64,000 nucleotides of DNA from Bin80 sp965116685. GTDB taxonomy: Bacteria; Bacteroidota; Rhodothermia; Rhodothermales; Bin80. Position numbers and translations under genes: made by a program. The notes beneath the pieces were generated by a model. That model saw only the letters and a list, made by a program, of their open reading frames with translations. It was not told the DNA's origin and did not search any database. This document shows positions 8,173 to 20,300 of this stretch, in pieces (positions within the stretch are counted from its first letter, which is position 1; each line of letters opens with the position of its first letter). Location of the stretch: positions 2,418,001 to 2,482,000 of the forward strand of contig OZ220707.1 of the NCBI GenBank assembly GCA_965116685.1, in the 5' to 3' direction.

Positions 8173-9555
8173 ATGAATATGAATTCAGTAGCGGATGCAT
8201 TGGCTTATTCGCAGGCCAATCAAAGTCGTTTTGTAGCAGAACTGATTGAGCTGCTTCGCATCCCTTCCATCAGTACGGATCCTGCCTACTCAGATCAGGT
8301 CGTACGGACCGCTGACTGGTTGGTAGATCACCTGAAAGGTCTGGGTGTGGAGGATGCGGAGGCGATCCAGACCGAGGGGCATCCGATTGTGGTTGGGGGC
8401 ATTACGGTTGATCCAGCACATCCTACCGTTTTGGTGTATGGTCACTACGATGTTCAGCCGGCGGATCCGCTTGATCTCTGGACCTCACCTCCTTTTGAGC
8501 CAGTCATTCAGGACGGGGTATTGTATGCGCGTGGTGCCTGCGACGATAAAGGGCAGATGTTCATGCATCTCAAAGCATTGGAGTGCTGGATGCAAACTGT
8601 GGGGACACCCCCTGTGAACCTCAAGTTCATTCTTGAGGGGGAAGAAGAATCCGGTTCTGCAAGTCTTCCCGGCTTCATCAACGCGCACAGGGAGGAGTTG
8701 TCGGCGGATGTAGTGGTGATTTCAGATTCGAGTCTGTTCGCCCCGGGGATTCCCTCCATCACGTATGGGCTTCGAGGGATGACCTATGTGGAGATTACGT
8801 TGACAGGCCCGGATCGAGACCTGCATTCGGGCACGTACGGAGGGGCAATCCACAATCCAATCCATGCATTGGCAATGTTGATTGCAGGGATGCACGATGG
8901 AGATCATCGGATTACGATTGATGGGTTTTATGATCGTGTACGGCCGCTTTCCGATGATGAGCGCCGTGCCATGTCTGCTTTGCCATTTGATGCAGCGGCC
9001 TGGGCCCAGGAAGTCGGAGTCCATGCATCGCGTACGGAGTCCGGCTATTCCGTTTTGGAAGCCTCTACCTCGCGCCCGACCCTCGATTGCAATGGCATCT
9101 GGGGTGGTTACATCGGAGATGGTGCCAAAACGGTCCTTCCCTCAAAGGCTAGTGCAAAGATTTCCATGCGGTTAGTGCCAGACCAGGATCCGAATGAGAT
9201 TGCTGAGTTGATGGAGGCTTGGTTACAGGCGCGTGTTCCTGAATCCATGCAGTTGGAGTTTAGTGTGGTCCATGGCGCTCAGCCTGTATTGATTGATCGG
9301 CAGAGTGATGCGATGGCCGCTGCATCGCGGGCCTTGGAGGAGGTATATGCCCGCTCACCTTATTTCACGCGTATTGGAGGAAGTATTCCGGTTGTGGCTG
9401 ATTTCAAGCACCTGTTGGGATTAGACAGCGTACTGATGGGATTTGGGTTGGATTCGGATGCGATCCATTCCCCGAACGAGCATTTTGGGCTTGACCGGTT
9501 TGCAGAGGGTATCGATGCGATTCTGCGATTTCATGCCCATTATGCTTTGGGATAG
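8173..9555 (+). CDS. M20-family metallodipeptidase
   Basis: Zinc peptidase of the ArgE/DapE/CPG2 group, probably a cytoplasmic dipeptidase that cleaves short peptides; 460 residues is normal for this class. The metal-binding motifs are in order: YGHYDVQPAD (His), ARGACDDKGQ (bridging Asp), EGEEESGS (catalytic and metal Glu) and a C-terminal SPNEHFGLDRF (His). The dimerisation domain lies between roughly residues 190 and 350. It starts 3 nt after the upstream lipoprotein gene and could share its transcript. The next feature is a tRNA gene. The exact substrate cannot be told from the sequence. Confidence 0.93.
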   Translation: MNMNSVADALAYSQANQSRFVAELIELLRIPSISTDPAYSDQVVRTADWLVDHLKGLGVEDAEAIQTEGHPIVVGGITVDPAHPTVLVYGHYDVQPADPLDLWTSPPFEPVIQDGVLYARGACDDKGQMFMHLKALECWMQTVGTPPVNLKFILEGEEESGSASLPGFINAHREELSADVVVISDSSLFAPGIPSITYGLRGMTYVEITLTGPDRDLHSGTYGGAIHNPIHALAMLIAGMHDGDHRITIDGFYDRVRPLSDDERRAMSALPFDAAAWAQEVGVHASRTESGYSVLEASTSRPTLDCNGIWGGYIGDGAKTVLPSKASAKISMRLVPDQDPNEIAELMEAWLQARVPESMQLEFSVVHGAQPVLIDRQSDAMAAASRALEEVYARSPYFTRIGGSIPVVADFKHLLGLDSVLMGFGLDSDAIHSPNEHFGLDRFAEGIDAILRFHAHYALG

Positions 9556-9591
9556 GATCCGTGTAGGCGAGGGGCAGTAGAAGCCACGGAT

Positions 9592-9676
9592 GCCCGGGTG
9601 GCGGAATTGGTAGACGCGACGGACTCAAAATCCGTTGGCCATTGCGGCTGTGTGGGTTCGAGTCCCACCCCGGGTA
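9592..9676 (+). tRNA. tRNA-Leu(CAA)
   Basis: An 85-nt cloverleaf. The acceptor stem 9592-9598 (GCCCGGG) pairs with 9669-9675 (CCCGGGT, one G-U pair), followed by discriminator A at 9676. The D-arm contains GGTAGA, the anticodon loop reads CTCAAAA (anticodon CAA, reads UUG), a long class II variable arm follows, and the T-arm contains GGTTCGAGTCC. The 3' CCA is not encoded. It stands alone between the peptidase gene and the ACP promoter. Confidence 0.96.
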
Positions 9677-9799
9677 CATTTTACCTGTACAGGATTCGCA
9701 TCAGCCATCTCATTGTAGATCTTGCTGATCCCGAAGATAGCTGTTCTCTGCCCAGTGCCACCTCATTTATGGGAGAGCCAATGATGATACATTGAGCTC

Positions 9800-9829
9800 T
9801 TGTCAGTCAGGCATTTTTTTGTATATTTG
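9800..9829 (+). promoter_or_regulatory. Bacteroidota-type promoter for the ACP gene
   Basis: TTG at 9800-9802, a 19-nt spacer and TATATTTG at 9822-9829 match the Bacteroidota -33/-7 consensus (TTG, then TAnnTTTG). It lies 55 nt upstream of the ACP start codon. There is no Shine-Dalgarno sequence, only an A-rich leader, also usual for the phylum. Confidence 0.6.
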
Positions 9830-9883
9830 ACTGCCCGGTTGACGGTGACATTGGGTGAATCATAAACAAAATAGAACAAAAAA

Positions 9884-10111
9884 ATGGCTACAGTTGAACA
9901 ACGTTTCAAATCTCTTTTGGAGCGGCATCTTCGCATAAGTGATCCGGGAGCAATGAGCTCCACGCTTTCGGACCTTGGGGTTAACTCCGTAGATGCCGTG
10001 GCCTTTCTAAAGGCCGTGTGTAAAGAGTTCGGGACGGATTTCAAGCCTGAAGATGCGGCGAATTTCAAGAATTTACAGGCGGCTGTTGACCATATCGAAG
10101 CCGCCGGTTAG
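9884..10111 (+). CDS. Stand-alone acyl carrier protein
   Basis: A 75-residue carrier protein that holds acyl chains on a phosphopantetheine arm. The attachment site is the Ser in DLGVNSVDAVAF, with the usual hydrophobic helix II after it (LKAVCKEFG). The NSV in place of the DSL of fatty-acid-synthase ACPs suggests a dedicated secondary-metabolite or lipid ACP rather than the housekeeping one. It has its own promoter and a strong terminator, so it is transcribed alone. Its closeness to a type I PKS whose last module lacks a carrier domain makes it a candidate partner in trans; this is inference. Confidence 0.9.
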   Translation: MATVEQRFKSLLERHLRISDPGAMSSTLSDLGVNSVDAVAFLKAVCKEFGTDFKPEDAANFKNLQAAVDHIEAAG

Positions 10112-10279
10112 ATACTGCCCGGTGTAGTGTCGCTACGCCTTGTTTGGTGGGGATTCCACTGTTAGAGGGTGCGGGGAATCTCTTGGTTGTGTCTGTGACT
10201 GTTTTTTGTGTTGCTGGTTTGGACGCTGGTCTAGCCTCGTGTGTGCGTAGTGCGCCGTTCGTGTCCGGCCATATTTGGT

Positions 10280-10325
10280 AGAGGAGTTGTGGCTCGCGAT
10301 AGAGGCCGCATGTGCTCCTCTTTTT
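10280..10325 (+). terminator. Rho-independent terminator after the ACP gene
   Basis: Outer stem AGAGGAG (10280-10286) with CTCCTCT (10315-10321), an inner stem GTGGC/GCCGC with one G-U pair, then a run of five T. It lies about 170 nt after the ACP stop. The stretch 10112-10279 has no other recognisable gene. Confidence 0.7.
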
Positions 10326-10374
10326 ATGTTCTTTGATCATTTTTTGGAAATGGTGTCAAAGCAGGAATCGAAAG

Positions 10375-11286
10375 ATGGGCGGTGACAGCGGAGTTTGGGT
10401 CGTGCCTAGGCCTCACTCAGTTAACGAGGTACGCATGCATGACGGTGCCTCGGTGGTGATTCGGCGTCATGGAAATCCAGAAGGTCCACGTCTGATTTTA
10501 AGCCACGGGAATGGTCTCGCGATTGACCTCTATTATCCCTTCTGGTCACTGTTTCTTGATGACTTTGATGTCATCGTATTTGATCTCAGGAATCACGGCT
10601 GGAATCCTGTTGGGGATTTCAAACATCATAATCTGCCAACATTTGTACAGGATTTTGATCCTATTTTTGGTGCGATTGATCGTCACTATGGCAGCAAGCC
10701 AAGTGTGGGGGTTTTTCATTCGATTACGGCCCTTGCAGCTCTACAGCCCTTTTGTAAGCCGGATTTATTTTCGGGGCTCGTCCTTTACGATCCTCCTTTG
10801 TGCAAGGGCGGAAGGGGTTATGCGGAATTTGAAGCAGCTGCAAATCGCCTTTCCGAGTTAACCCGGATGCGTACAAACAAATTTACAACCAAGGATAGCC
10901 TAGCAGAGATTCTTCCTTACCTTCCGAGTTTCCAGCGGGTTGTTCCAGGGGTTTATGAACTCCTGGCAGAAACTACGCTGCGCGAATGCAAGGATGACGA
11001 GGGATATGAGTTGTGTTGCCCTCCCGAATATGAGGCACGGATCATGGAGTTCTCGGGGAATTTCTCTGTACTCGTGGACTTTGAACACATCCGTTGCCCG
11101 GTGAAAGTTCTTGGAGCTGATCCCACATTGCCCTACTCTTATTTACCGACCTTCGATCTGGGTTACGTAGTAAAACTAGATTACGATTTTCTACCTGAGT
11201 CAACCCATTTGCTTCAACTTGAGCAACCAGAAAAGTGTGCTGAGGTTGTCATTGAGTTTCTCAGAAGGTATGACGTTATGAATTGA
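10375..11286 (+). CDS. Alpha/beta hydrolase, possible release enzyme for the PKS
   Basis: A hydrolase-fold protein of 303 residues. ATG 10375 is preferred because the longer frame starts inside the terminator of the ACP gene. The oxyanion region reads LILSHGNGLAIDL and the strand after it VIVFDLRNHGWN, as in acyl-group hydrolases. The nucleophile elbow is VGVFHSITALAAL, where Ser is present but the usual Gly-x-Ser-x-Gly glycines are replaced. An acid (near GADPTLPYS) and a late His (PESTHLLQLE) complete a plausible triad. It is convergent with the PKS, whose stop codon is 60 nt away. The PKS has no thioesterase domain, so this enzyme may release or edit its product. That role is inferred from position only. 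Confidence 0.72.
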   Translation: MGGDSGVWVVPRPHSVNEVRMHDGASVVIRRHGNPEGPRLILSHGNGLAIDLYYPFWSLFLDDFDVIVFDLRNHGWNPVGDFKHHNLPTFVQDFDPIFGAIDRHYGSKPSVGVFHSITALAALQPFCKPDLFSGLVLYDPPLCKGGRGYAEFEAAANRLSELTRMRTNKFTTKDSLAEILPYLPSFQRVVPGVYELLAETTLRECKDDEGYELCCPPEYEARIMEFSGNFSVLVDFEHIRCPVKVLGADPTLPYSYLPTFDLGYVVKLDYDFLPESTHLLQLEQPEKCAEVVIEFLRRYDVMN

Positions 11287-11345
11287 GGCGAAAAGTCTGT
11301 GGGTGGGCATGGACGAATGGGTATGTTCGGCCCAGTTGAATCAGG

Positions 11346-14300
11346 TTATTCGACCCAGAATGTATCGCGTTGGAATGGATAAAGGGGCAGAGAAATACGG
11401 TCGCATTGCTTTCCTGTAAATAGTTTGGAAAAATCAATGTTGAGCCCCGCTTCATATGCAGTTCCCAGGGCATGAAGAAACTCCACGCCAAGATCACTCT
11501 CTTTCTCGAAGCCTCTTCCTATGCCCGGGACCATTTGAGGTATCCCACGACCTGTCCGTAAGCTGTTGCCAGAATCAGATACCGAAGATGTTGAAGAGAC
11601 CATTTCAGAAATTCCCGGTTTCCCATCCAGGTTAATGACCACATCAATTGCGTGTTGTTTGCATCGTCTGTGGAGATTGCCATGGTTGGTGGTGGGAGAT
11701 GCCAGTTGATCAATCCAATGGTCCATGTCAAGTGATTGTCCCGCGTTAGCAGAGTCGGCATCAGATTCGCCTAAAATGCTCATCCGAGGTGCGGACCACG
11801 TAGAATCACGTAACGTTGCTTTCAGGTTGTTTTTCAACGTGGCCGACTCCTCCGCCCCGGAAGTGGAGCATTCACCATATTGAACGGCGATGCGTAGGGC
11901 GGTATCCAGTGAAATGATTCCTGACGAATAGGCCGATGCAATGGTGCCGATCCCTTCTCCAAGCACAAATGACGGTAGAATACCAATGTTTTTCCAAAGC
12001 TCATAAAGGCATGCTTGTGCCACGAAGTGGAAGACTGGGCGAAGCGTAGGCTCTGTCAGATCGCCAGATAGCAGATCAGACAGAGAGGTATCAAAGATTT
12101 CCTGTGCCACTTCATTGAGACGATCTGTGAATGGGGCAGCGTCACCAAGCAATGAGCATAACTGGTTTGCATGCTGCGCGGCGTTGGAATCCTGGTCCCC
12201 GAAGAGAAACGCAATTCTGGACGGGGTAGCTGGAATCTCCTCACGTATGGATGAACGGACCAGATTGTCCAGCCCCGCTTGAAGAGATGATGCGGAATCG
12301 AAAACAATACTGGCACGACAGGCAAGGTGGCTGCGGCCTGTGGAGGCCGTCCATGCCATATCGGACAGTAATTTAGAGAGGTTGCTATCATTTTCCGCCG
12401 CCCCTTTCATGTGCTGATCCAGCCAGGAGATATATCGTTGTTCAAGCTCAAATAGTGCAGGGAATGATTTTGCTGAAAGTGGCAAAAGCCATGCTGTACG
12501 GTCTTGCGGTTCGTTGAGGTCTTCAGAGTCTGTATCTGCATACTTTTCCACGATGACATGTGCATTGGCGCCTGAGAATCCAAAAGCGCTAATCGCCGCC
12601 CTGGGTGGGTGATCTGTGGTGCTGGGCCAAGCCAGGTTCTCAGATACCACTCGAACGGGTAAAGCGTCCCAATCAATCAATGGATTCGGGCTGCTGAAGT
12701 GTAGCTGGCGTGGAATCACTTGGTGATGCATCGCCAGGGTCACCTTGATTATGCCAGCGATTCCAGAGGCACACTCTAAATGGCCAATGTTTGTTTTCAC
12801 GGTTCCAAGCAGAAGCGGTTGATCGCTTGCTCTTCCCTCTCCATATACGGTAGCAGCGGCCTGGACTTCAATCGGATCACCGAGTTGAGATCCTGTACCA
12901 TGCGCTTCAAGATAATCCACGTCGGAAGCGGCAAGACCGGCACAAGACAGGGCACTTCGGATGACTTCTTCCTGTGCGCTTCCCTTGGGTACTGTGAGTC
13001 CAGCACTGGCTCCATTTTGGTTCATGGCAGCCCCTCTGATCAGGCCCCATATGCGGTCCCCATTTGTCTGGGCATTGCTGAGTCGCTTCAGAACAATGAT
13101 CCCGCAACCCTCCCCGCGTACAAAGCCATCCGCTTGGCGATCAAAGGTGCTGCAGGAGCCGTTCTTGGAAAGCATGCCCAAATCTTGCATGAACTGCACG
13201 ACTGAATGAGAGAGATTTGCCTGCACTCCACCTACAAGGGCAACGTCTATGTTCCCTTGGCGAAGTGCGGTCACTGCCTGGTCCACGGCGGCTAATGATG
13301 ATGCGCATGTCACGTCCAGGGGTACAGCAGGCCCCGTGAGGCCTAAGAAAAACGAAAGTCTACTTGGGACAATACTCTGCATCGTTCCGATAAGCCCATC
13401 ATCACTTTCCCGCATTCTCAAGACTTCACGATACTCGCTGTTTCCGATTCCGATATAGACTCCCGTCGAGGTACCATTCAGGGTTAACGGATTTATTCCG
13501 GCGTCCTCAAGTGCGTGCCATGTAGTCTCAAGGACCATTCGTTGACATGGATCCATTGACCGGGCCTCAATGGGGCGTATGTCAAAGAATTCTGCATCAA
13601 ATTTTTCAATTTCCTCGATGAATCCTCCTCTCTGAGTACCGTTTTTATCAGCTGCTGGGTCACCAACGACTCCATGCCAGTGCTTACCTGGTGGACGGGA
13701 TTCGGATATTGCGTTTTTGCCTTCTTGCAGCAATTGCCAGAAACTTTCGAGATCCGGTGCACCTGGGAAACGACATGCCATGCCGACCACTGCAATTGGA
13801 TCAGCCTCTGAATGCATTTCATGTATCTGCACTGCAGGCACTGGCTTGGACACGGGCTCTGTATCACACAGTTCGTCTACCAGGTGGTGCGCAAGACGAG
13901 CGATATTGGGATAGTCAAATATGATAGTATTTGGTGCGACATATTCTCCGGCAAAGATGCGATTGAGGCGGGTGCGCACTTCCACAGCCATCAAAGAGTC
14001 CATTCCCAAGTCAAAAAAACCCGTCTCCGGTTCAGGTGCCTTGGGAAGACGCAGGACTGCCTGTATCTCTTGCTGTAGGAAAGCTATGGCACGGGCTTCG
14101 CGCGCTTCATGAGGCATCTCGCGCAGCTGTAAAACAAAATTGTCATCAAAAACTAGCTCCTCGTGCTCAGATTGCGAGGTATGGTCTAATAGTTCAGTCA
14201 GCAAGGGTGTTTCCACGGATAAGGATTCACCAAAAACCGGCCAGTCTACAGAGGTCACAACGGACGTAGGCAAGTCCTGTCGAAGGAGCGTATCCAGTGC

Positions 14301-17300
14301 TTTGAATCCCATTTCAGGGGTGATCCAGCTCACCCCTCTTGCGGCCAGGCTTTTCGCGATGCGTTCGCGATGTTCTTCTGCTTCTCCGATTCCAGACCAT
14401 GCACCCCAGGCAATCGCTTGCCCTGGGAGTCCCATTGTTCGGCGCATCAGTGCAAGTTGATCTAGGAATGCATTCGCGGCGGCATGATTTGCCTGTCCCC
14501 GGTTGCCAATTACACCTGCGACACTAGAGAACAGGATAAACATGTCCAGGTCATACTGGAGTGTCAGCCGATGTAAATTCCATGCTCCGAGAATCTTGGG
14601 CCGTAAAACCTGCTCGCATTGTGCCCAGCTCATATTTGTAAGGGATGCGTCTGATAAGACCCCCACGCTGTGAATCACTCCGCCCAAAGGGGGCAAATCC
14701 TGATCCATACGAGTCAGCATATCCTTCAATGCTGCCTGATCCGTCACATCGGCGATTTCCACGTGCACAGCATGCCCTTTATCCTGGAGTTCACGAATCG
14801 TTTCTTTGATATCGGGATCTGGATCCCGTCTACCGTTGAGGACAATGGTTCCCGCGCCGCGCTCAATCAGAAAGGGTGCGAGGGCGGAGCCGATTCCGCC
14901 GAGTCCACCCGTGACGAGATAGGTCCGATCCGCTCGTAGCTTACCGCTTTGTAAGGGTGGCAGGGTGAGCACAATTTTTCCGATGTGACGAGCATTTCGC
15001 ATGTGCAGCATGGCTTGGCCTACACTTGCCATGGGCCATTGCGTATGGACGAGCGGGGCTAATTGACCCGTTTCAAATCGTTCGATCACCGTTTTCAGTG
15101 CATCGCCAGCCTCTTCCGGAGCACTCTCCTTCAGGACATCAAGTTTCAGGATGGAGTAATGTACATCTGGCCGCAGCTGCGCCATTTCTTCTTCTGTCAG
15201 TATATCCGCCCTTGCCAGCTCAATAAAACGTCCACCACGAGCCAGGCACGACAGACTTGCCTCAATGAAGCCGGGGCTGGTCAGGCTGTTGACCACCACA
15301 TCTACACCACTGCCGCCGGTGATATCAAGAATGGCGGTACCGAATTCTGTATTACGGCTGTTAAATACATGCTTCACACCGATGGAATGCAGGTATACCT
15401 GTTTTGGTGGGCTGCAGGTTGCAAATACTTCGGCACCCGCTGCCTGTGCCAGATATACTGCAGCCATCCCGGTTCCGCCGGCACCGGAGTGAATGAGTAT
15501 TTTCTCTCCGCGAGCGATTCCACTTAATCTGTAGGTGAGTTCTGCCGAGGTGAATGTAGTGGGGATCGTTGCAGCAGACGTTTTGGAGAGTCCTTGCGGC
15601 GCTGGAGCAAGCATTGCCTCATGGGTTACCGCTTCTGAGGCGAACGTGCCAAAGGCTAGGCCCACCACATAATCACCGATGGCAACGTCGGATACGTCAG
15701 GTCCAATCTCCACTACTTTTCCATACATCTCACCACCGAGGAGGCCTTCACTGAGCACGCCAATGGCGCGGAACATGTCCCAGAAATTAAGCCCTACCGC
15801 CTCAATTGCTACGCGCACCTGCTTCCCATCAAGGGGGGAGCGCCGTATGGTCTCAACGAGCAAATCATCAAGTGACCCTTCTTCTATAGGCTGAATTCGC
15901 CAGGGTTCTCCTTGGGGCAGGGATAGGCGGTCTGTGTTTGCCGCAATGCGCATGAGCCGTGCGGTGTGACGGTTTCCGTAGCGGTGGATAATCTGTTTTT
16001 CCTTGTCTGGATACAGTAATTCATTGATCAGCACCGGGACTGGAGATGAATCGGATGGGTCTAGGTCAATGAGTCGGGCCTGCAAAGAATCTGCTTCGTG
16101 TGCGATCACTTTTCCGAGACCCCAAAGGGCGGCACCGGCTGGTTTGCCGCCCTGTTCTTTTTCAAGAATTTGTGCACCACTAGTGACAAGGAATACTCCC
16201 TTTTCCACGGTGACGTCTTCCTCAATCAGTGCCTGCGAGAGCGCCAGCGCACTTGCTAGTTGTTTCTGCACATTCTCTTCAATCTCGGATGTTTCTGCGT
16301 CAACGCCATGTCCATCAAGGGCCAGTAGATGTACGACTCCCTGCAGTGGAATATCTTGGGGCAGATGAGTGAACAGCTCTCTCCATGCTTCCCGAGATGC
16401 GGGCTCTATATGGGAGTGCTGAATAGAGTTTGTCTTATCTGATGATATCGGCACGGGAGACGCTGTGGTTAGCGTTACATGTTGATTGTTAGACTGTAAT
16501 TCAACGGCCAAGTCTTCCGCCACTCCTGGGAGATCGCCCAGAAGTACCCACATCCCAGTAGGGGACAGTATTTTTTCGGGTCCCTGTGCGACCACGATGC
16601 CGCGGTCCGGCTCATGCTCAGGATGGAGTCCAAAGGTGGCAATGTCGACAAATCCCGCGTTCAGTAGAGCCTGTTTCCAGACATCAGGGCTGGCTAATGC
16701 ATGGTGTGGACGGTAGTCATCCGCAAACCTCCACCAACCATCCAATTGCCCAAAGGTCAGATCCAGCCATCCCATCGGCCGGAAATTTTCCAGTGCCAAA
16801 AGCTCGCCAGAGGGGGCCAGCAGTGTAAGGCAATGCTTCAGTGTGTCATCCAAGTATCGCGTGGCATGCAATACATTTGAAGCGAGGATCAAGTCGTAGC
16901 TATGCGCATCGAACCCCTGCGTTAGAGGATCTTTTTCAATGTTGAGCATCCTGTACTGCATGGGCTCGCCTCCAAAAAGCGTCTCAGCATCTGCAAAAAA
17001 GCCAGCCGATATATCCGTATACATGTAGTCATAGGAACACCCGGATAAGCAGGGCAGCACCGCCGCTGTTGCGGATCCTGTGCCTGCACCGACTTCAAGG
17101 ATACGCAGTGGTCTCTCACTGGGAAGGTTTTCGATGGCAATACTTACTGCATCACTCAGGACCGTGTTAACGGCGCGAGCCACTGGTGCTTTCGAATACA
17201 GATCAGCAGGGGTAGGTTCTTCGCCGCCAAAGAGTATTTCCAAGGGATCTTTTTCCCCAATCAGTACACGATCAAGCACAGTGACACAACGCTGAAACAA

Positions 17301-20300
17301 CTGAATTTCAACGGAGCCATGCGGGTAATGCGAGAGCATGTCTGCCGCAAACTGTTTTTTGTCTGTCGGTACGATGTCTGGAAGTGGCTTCCCATCAGGA
17401 ATCAGGACATGAAAATGCTCCTCTTTTTCTTCCAGGATTCCCGCGCTTGATAGAAGTTCCAGGATTCTGCGAAACAGGCGCTTATGAATGGGTAAGACGC
17501 CCAGTTTTTCTCGCAGTGATTCTGCTTCCCAAGTCTCGTTGGATCTACGTTGCCATCCCAGGTTCTCTAACGTGGACAATGCGAATGCATAGGCTAATTT
17601 CTGGAGATCACGCAGAAGTCCGAGGCGGCTTTCATAGTTAACCCCGATCGCTTCGAGGTATTCTGCATAGGGTTCAGATCTGTGTGCAGCAACCGTTGGT
17701 GCTACAAGAAAGTCTGCTGATGGTCCTCCCGTGACCGCAGCTGTTTCATGCCAACTCACCTCGTAGAGGAGATCCGTTTCGGTTTGTGCCGCGGCCATCA
17801 TAGCCGAACGCGTTGCGCGCTTTACGACGAACCCGTCCACTGCTCCGACCATTTTGCCACTTAGGTCATAGAGTTTCAGGTCGCCCGTCAACACCTCTGG
17901 TGCGGGATTGGAGTCGGCATCTGAAGCGGGTTGATCCGGCAGGTTTCCAAGGCGTGCATGACATATAATCTGTTCGGGAAGAGCCGTCAAAAGCGTGAGC
18001 TGTTCCCAGCCAAATGGTAAGTAGGCGGTATCTGTTTGACTTAATATTTCACGGCTGGCTGCTGACATTGCCTGGAAACAGCCATCCAACAGCAGTGGAT
18101 GGAGTGCCGTACGAAGGGTGCTTGACGAAAGGGATATTTCGGCGACGGCTTCGGCGCGGCCGGAATGGAGTTTATTTAGAGTGCGAAAAGATGGCCCAAG
18201 GGCAACTCCTATCTGTACTTTCGCACTATAAAATCCGGTCAGATCAATCCTGGATTGACCGGCGGTAAGTGTATCGAATGAGACACGATCAGGCGGATTG
18301 GTTGATGGCGCACTCTGTAACAGGCGACATTCTGCATGTTGCGTCCATGTACCCTCATCACCGGATGTGCTGTAGATGTGAAGGGTAGTTGATGTGTCAT
18401 CGGGGTCTGTCTTTAGAGACACCTGTACTTTTCGTGGCAGTTCTTCCCCATCCGGTGGTGTCGTAAACACCATGGGATTATAGAACTGCATGTCTTTGAT
18501 GATGACTTGCTCGTAGCCTTCTTCCAAGGCTGCTGCTGCGGCCAATGTGCCGTAAAGTGCGCCGGGAGCAATGATTCGGTCATATACCATATGCTCGGCG
18601 AGCCATGACGGATCGGAGGAAAAAAGCTCGGACTCAAAAATAATTTCGCCGCTTGCGGATTCAAGTCTGTTTCCAAGCAAGGGGTGCCCAGACGTTCGGC
18701 GAGTTGATCGTTGGCGGGAAACCCAGTGATGTTCACGCTGAAACGGATACGCAGGTATGGATATCCGGCATCGCGACTCACCGGCATAGAGCCCTTCAAA
18801 TGTGACGGGCAATCCTGATTCGTACGCTTGTGCTGCAGCGTGTAAAAAATCGGTATGTATATGGTGATCCGACTCGTCCTCTTTATTGGATGGGCGTACC
18901 AGGGTTGGTATCGTGGTGGGAGGGTTCGTGGGTTTGGATCCGCTTTCTGAGGCATCTGGCCACGAAAGCTGAAGCATGGGCCCCAATACCGAATGGGGGC
19001 CCACTTCTATGGCCGTGTTCACTTCCAGTTCGGAGAGTGTCTGTACACCCTGGGCAAAGGCGACAGAGTTCCGTGCATGTTTGCGCCAGTATTCAGAATC
19101 CTGTCGTTGGTCAGATCCAACCAATTGTCCGGTGACATTACTGACCAGGGTCAGGGAGGGGGGACTTATTTCGATCCCTTCAAATATTCCCTCTAATTCA
19201 TCCAGCGCAGGTTCGACCAGCGGGCTATGGAATGCGTGGGAGGTACGCAGACGGCTTACCCGTACATTGTTGGATTCAAATTGGTGCGCAATGTATTCGA
19301 CCGCTTGTGGTGTCCCACTGACGACCTGGTGGGCGCCATTGTAGGCTGCAATGGAGACCTCTTCAGGTTGAACTTGTCGGTTGTATGCCTGAACTGCCTC
19401 TTCAACCGCAAATCTGGGCGCGAATATGGCGGCCATGATTCCAGATCCAGGAAGCGAATGGAGCACTTTACTTCGTCGCGTGATGAGACGCATCCCGGCT
19501 TCCTGACTGAACACCCCTGCAATCAAAGCCGCAGCAAATTCTCCTACGCTGTGCCCAATAACCACATCCGGGCGAATCCCCAGGCTATTCCAGAGTGCTA
19601 CGAGTGCACATTGCAGTGCATAGATGGCGGGCTGTGCCCATTGCGTTTCCCGGAGATCCTCTGTGCTTCGGCCAAACATGACATCCAGGAGCGAGGCACC
19701 TCTCTCCTCTGCAAATACGTCCTCTAGATGCTCCAGTACCGTGCGAAAGGCGGGCTCACGAGTATAGAGAACCTCGCCCATATGTGTCCACTGGCTTCCC
19801 TGTCCGGTAAACAGAAAGGCGACCTTCGGAGATGTATAGGACTGCACATCAGGATATTCAGCAGCCAATTCCTCCAGCTTCGCATACAGCTGAGCAGTGG
19901 ATTCAAAGACGATCCCGCGGCGGCGGGGGAGATGACTTCTGCCCACACTGGCCGACCATGCCATATCCGCCAAAAGCGATGACGGGAGTTCTTGTTCGTC
20001 GGCTACGTCGTTTCTCTTTGATTCAATCCATTTGAGATAGGCCGCAGCCTCTTCACCTAGGGCTGCAGATGATTTTGCTGCCAGAGGCAGCAGGCGTGCA
20101 GTACGCGGAAGGTAGCTTTGTTTTTTGCCAACCGGTACTTCTTCGGGAAGCAATAGTGGAACAACCGTTGCACCTCCGATCGGTCCTCCAGTCCTATTCT
20201 CCTGTATTTCGGGGCGAAATTCTTCAAGAATCAAATGTGCATTTGTACCAGACCAGCCAAAACCGCTAACACCGGCCCGCTTTGGCCTGGTGTCTTGATC

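Noticed and set aside
14484..14486. KR domain certainly inactive because of the Tyr to His change
   Set aside because: The same N-H-AAANAFLD form is seen in other bacterial PKS KR domains, so inactivity cannot be concluded from this residue alone.
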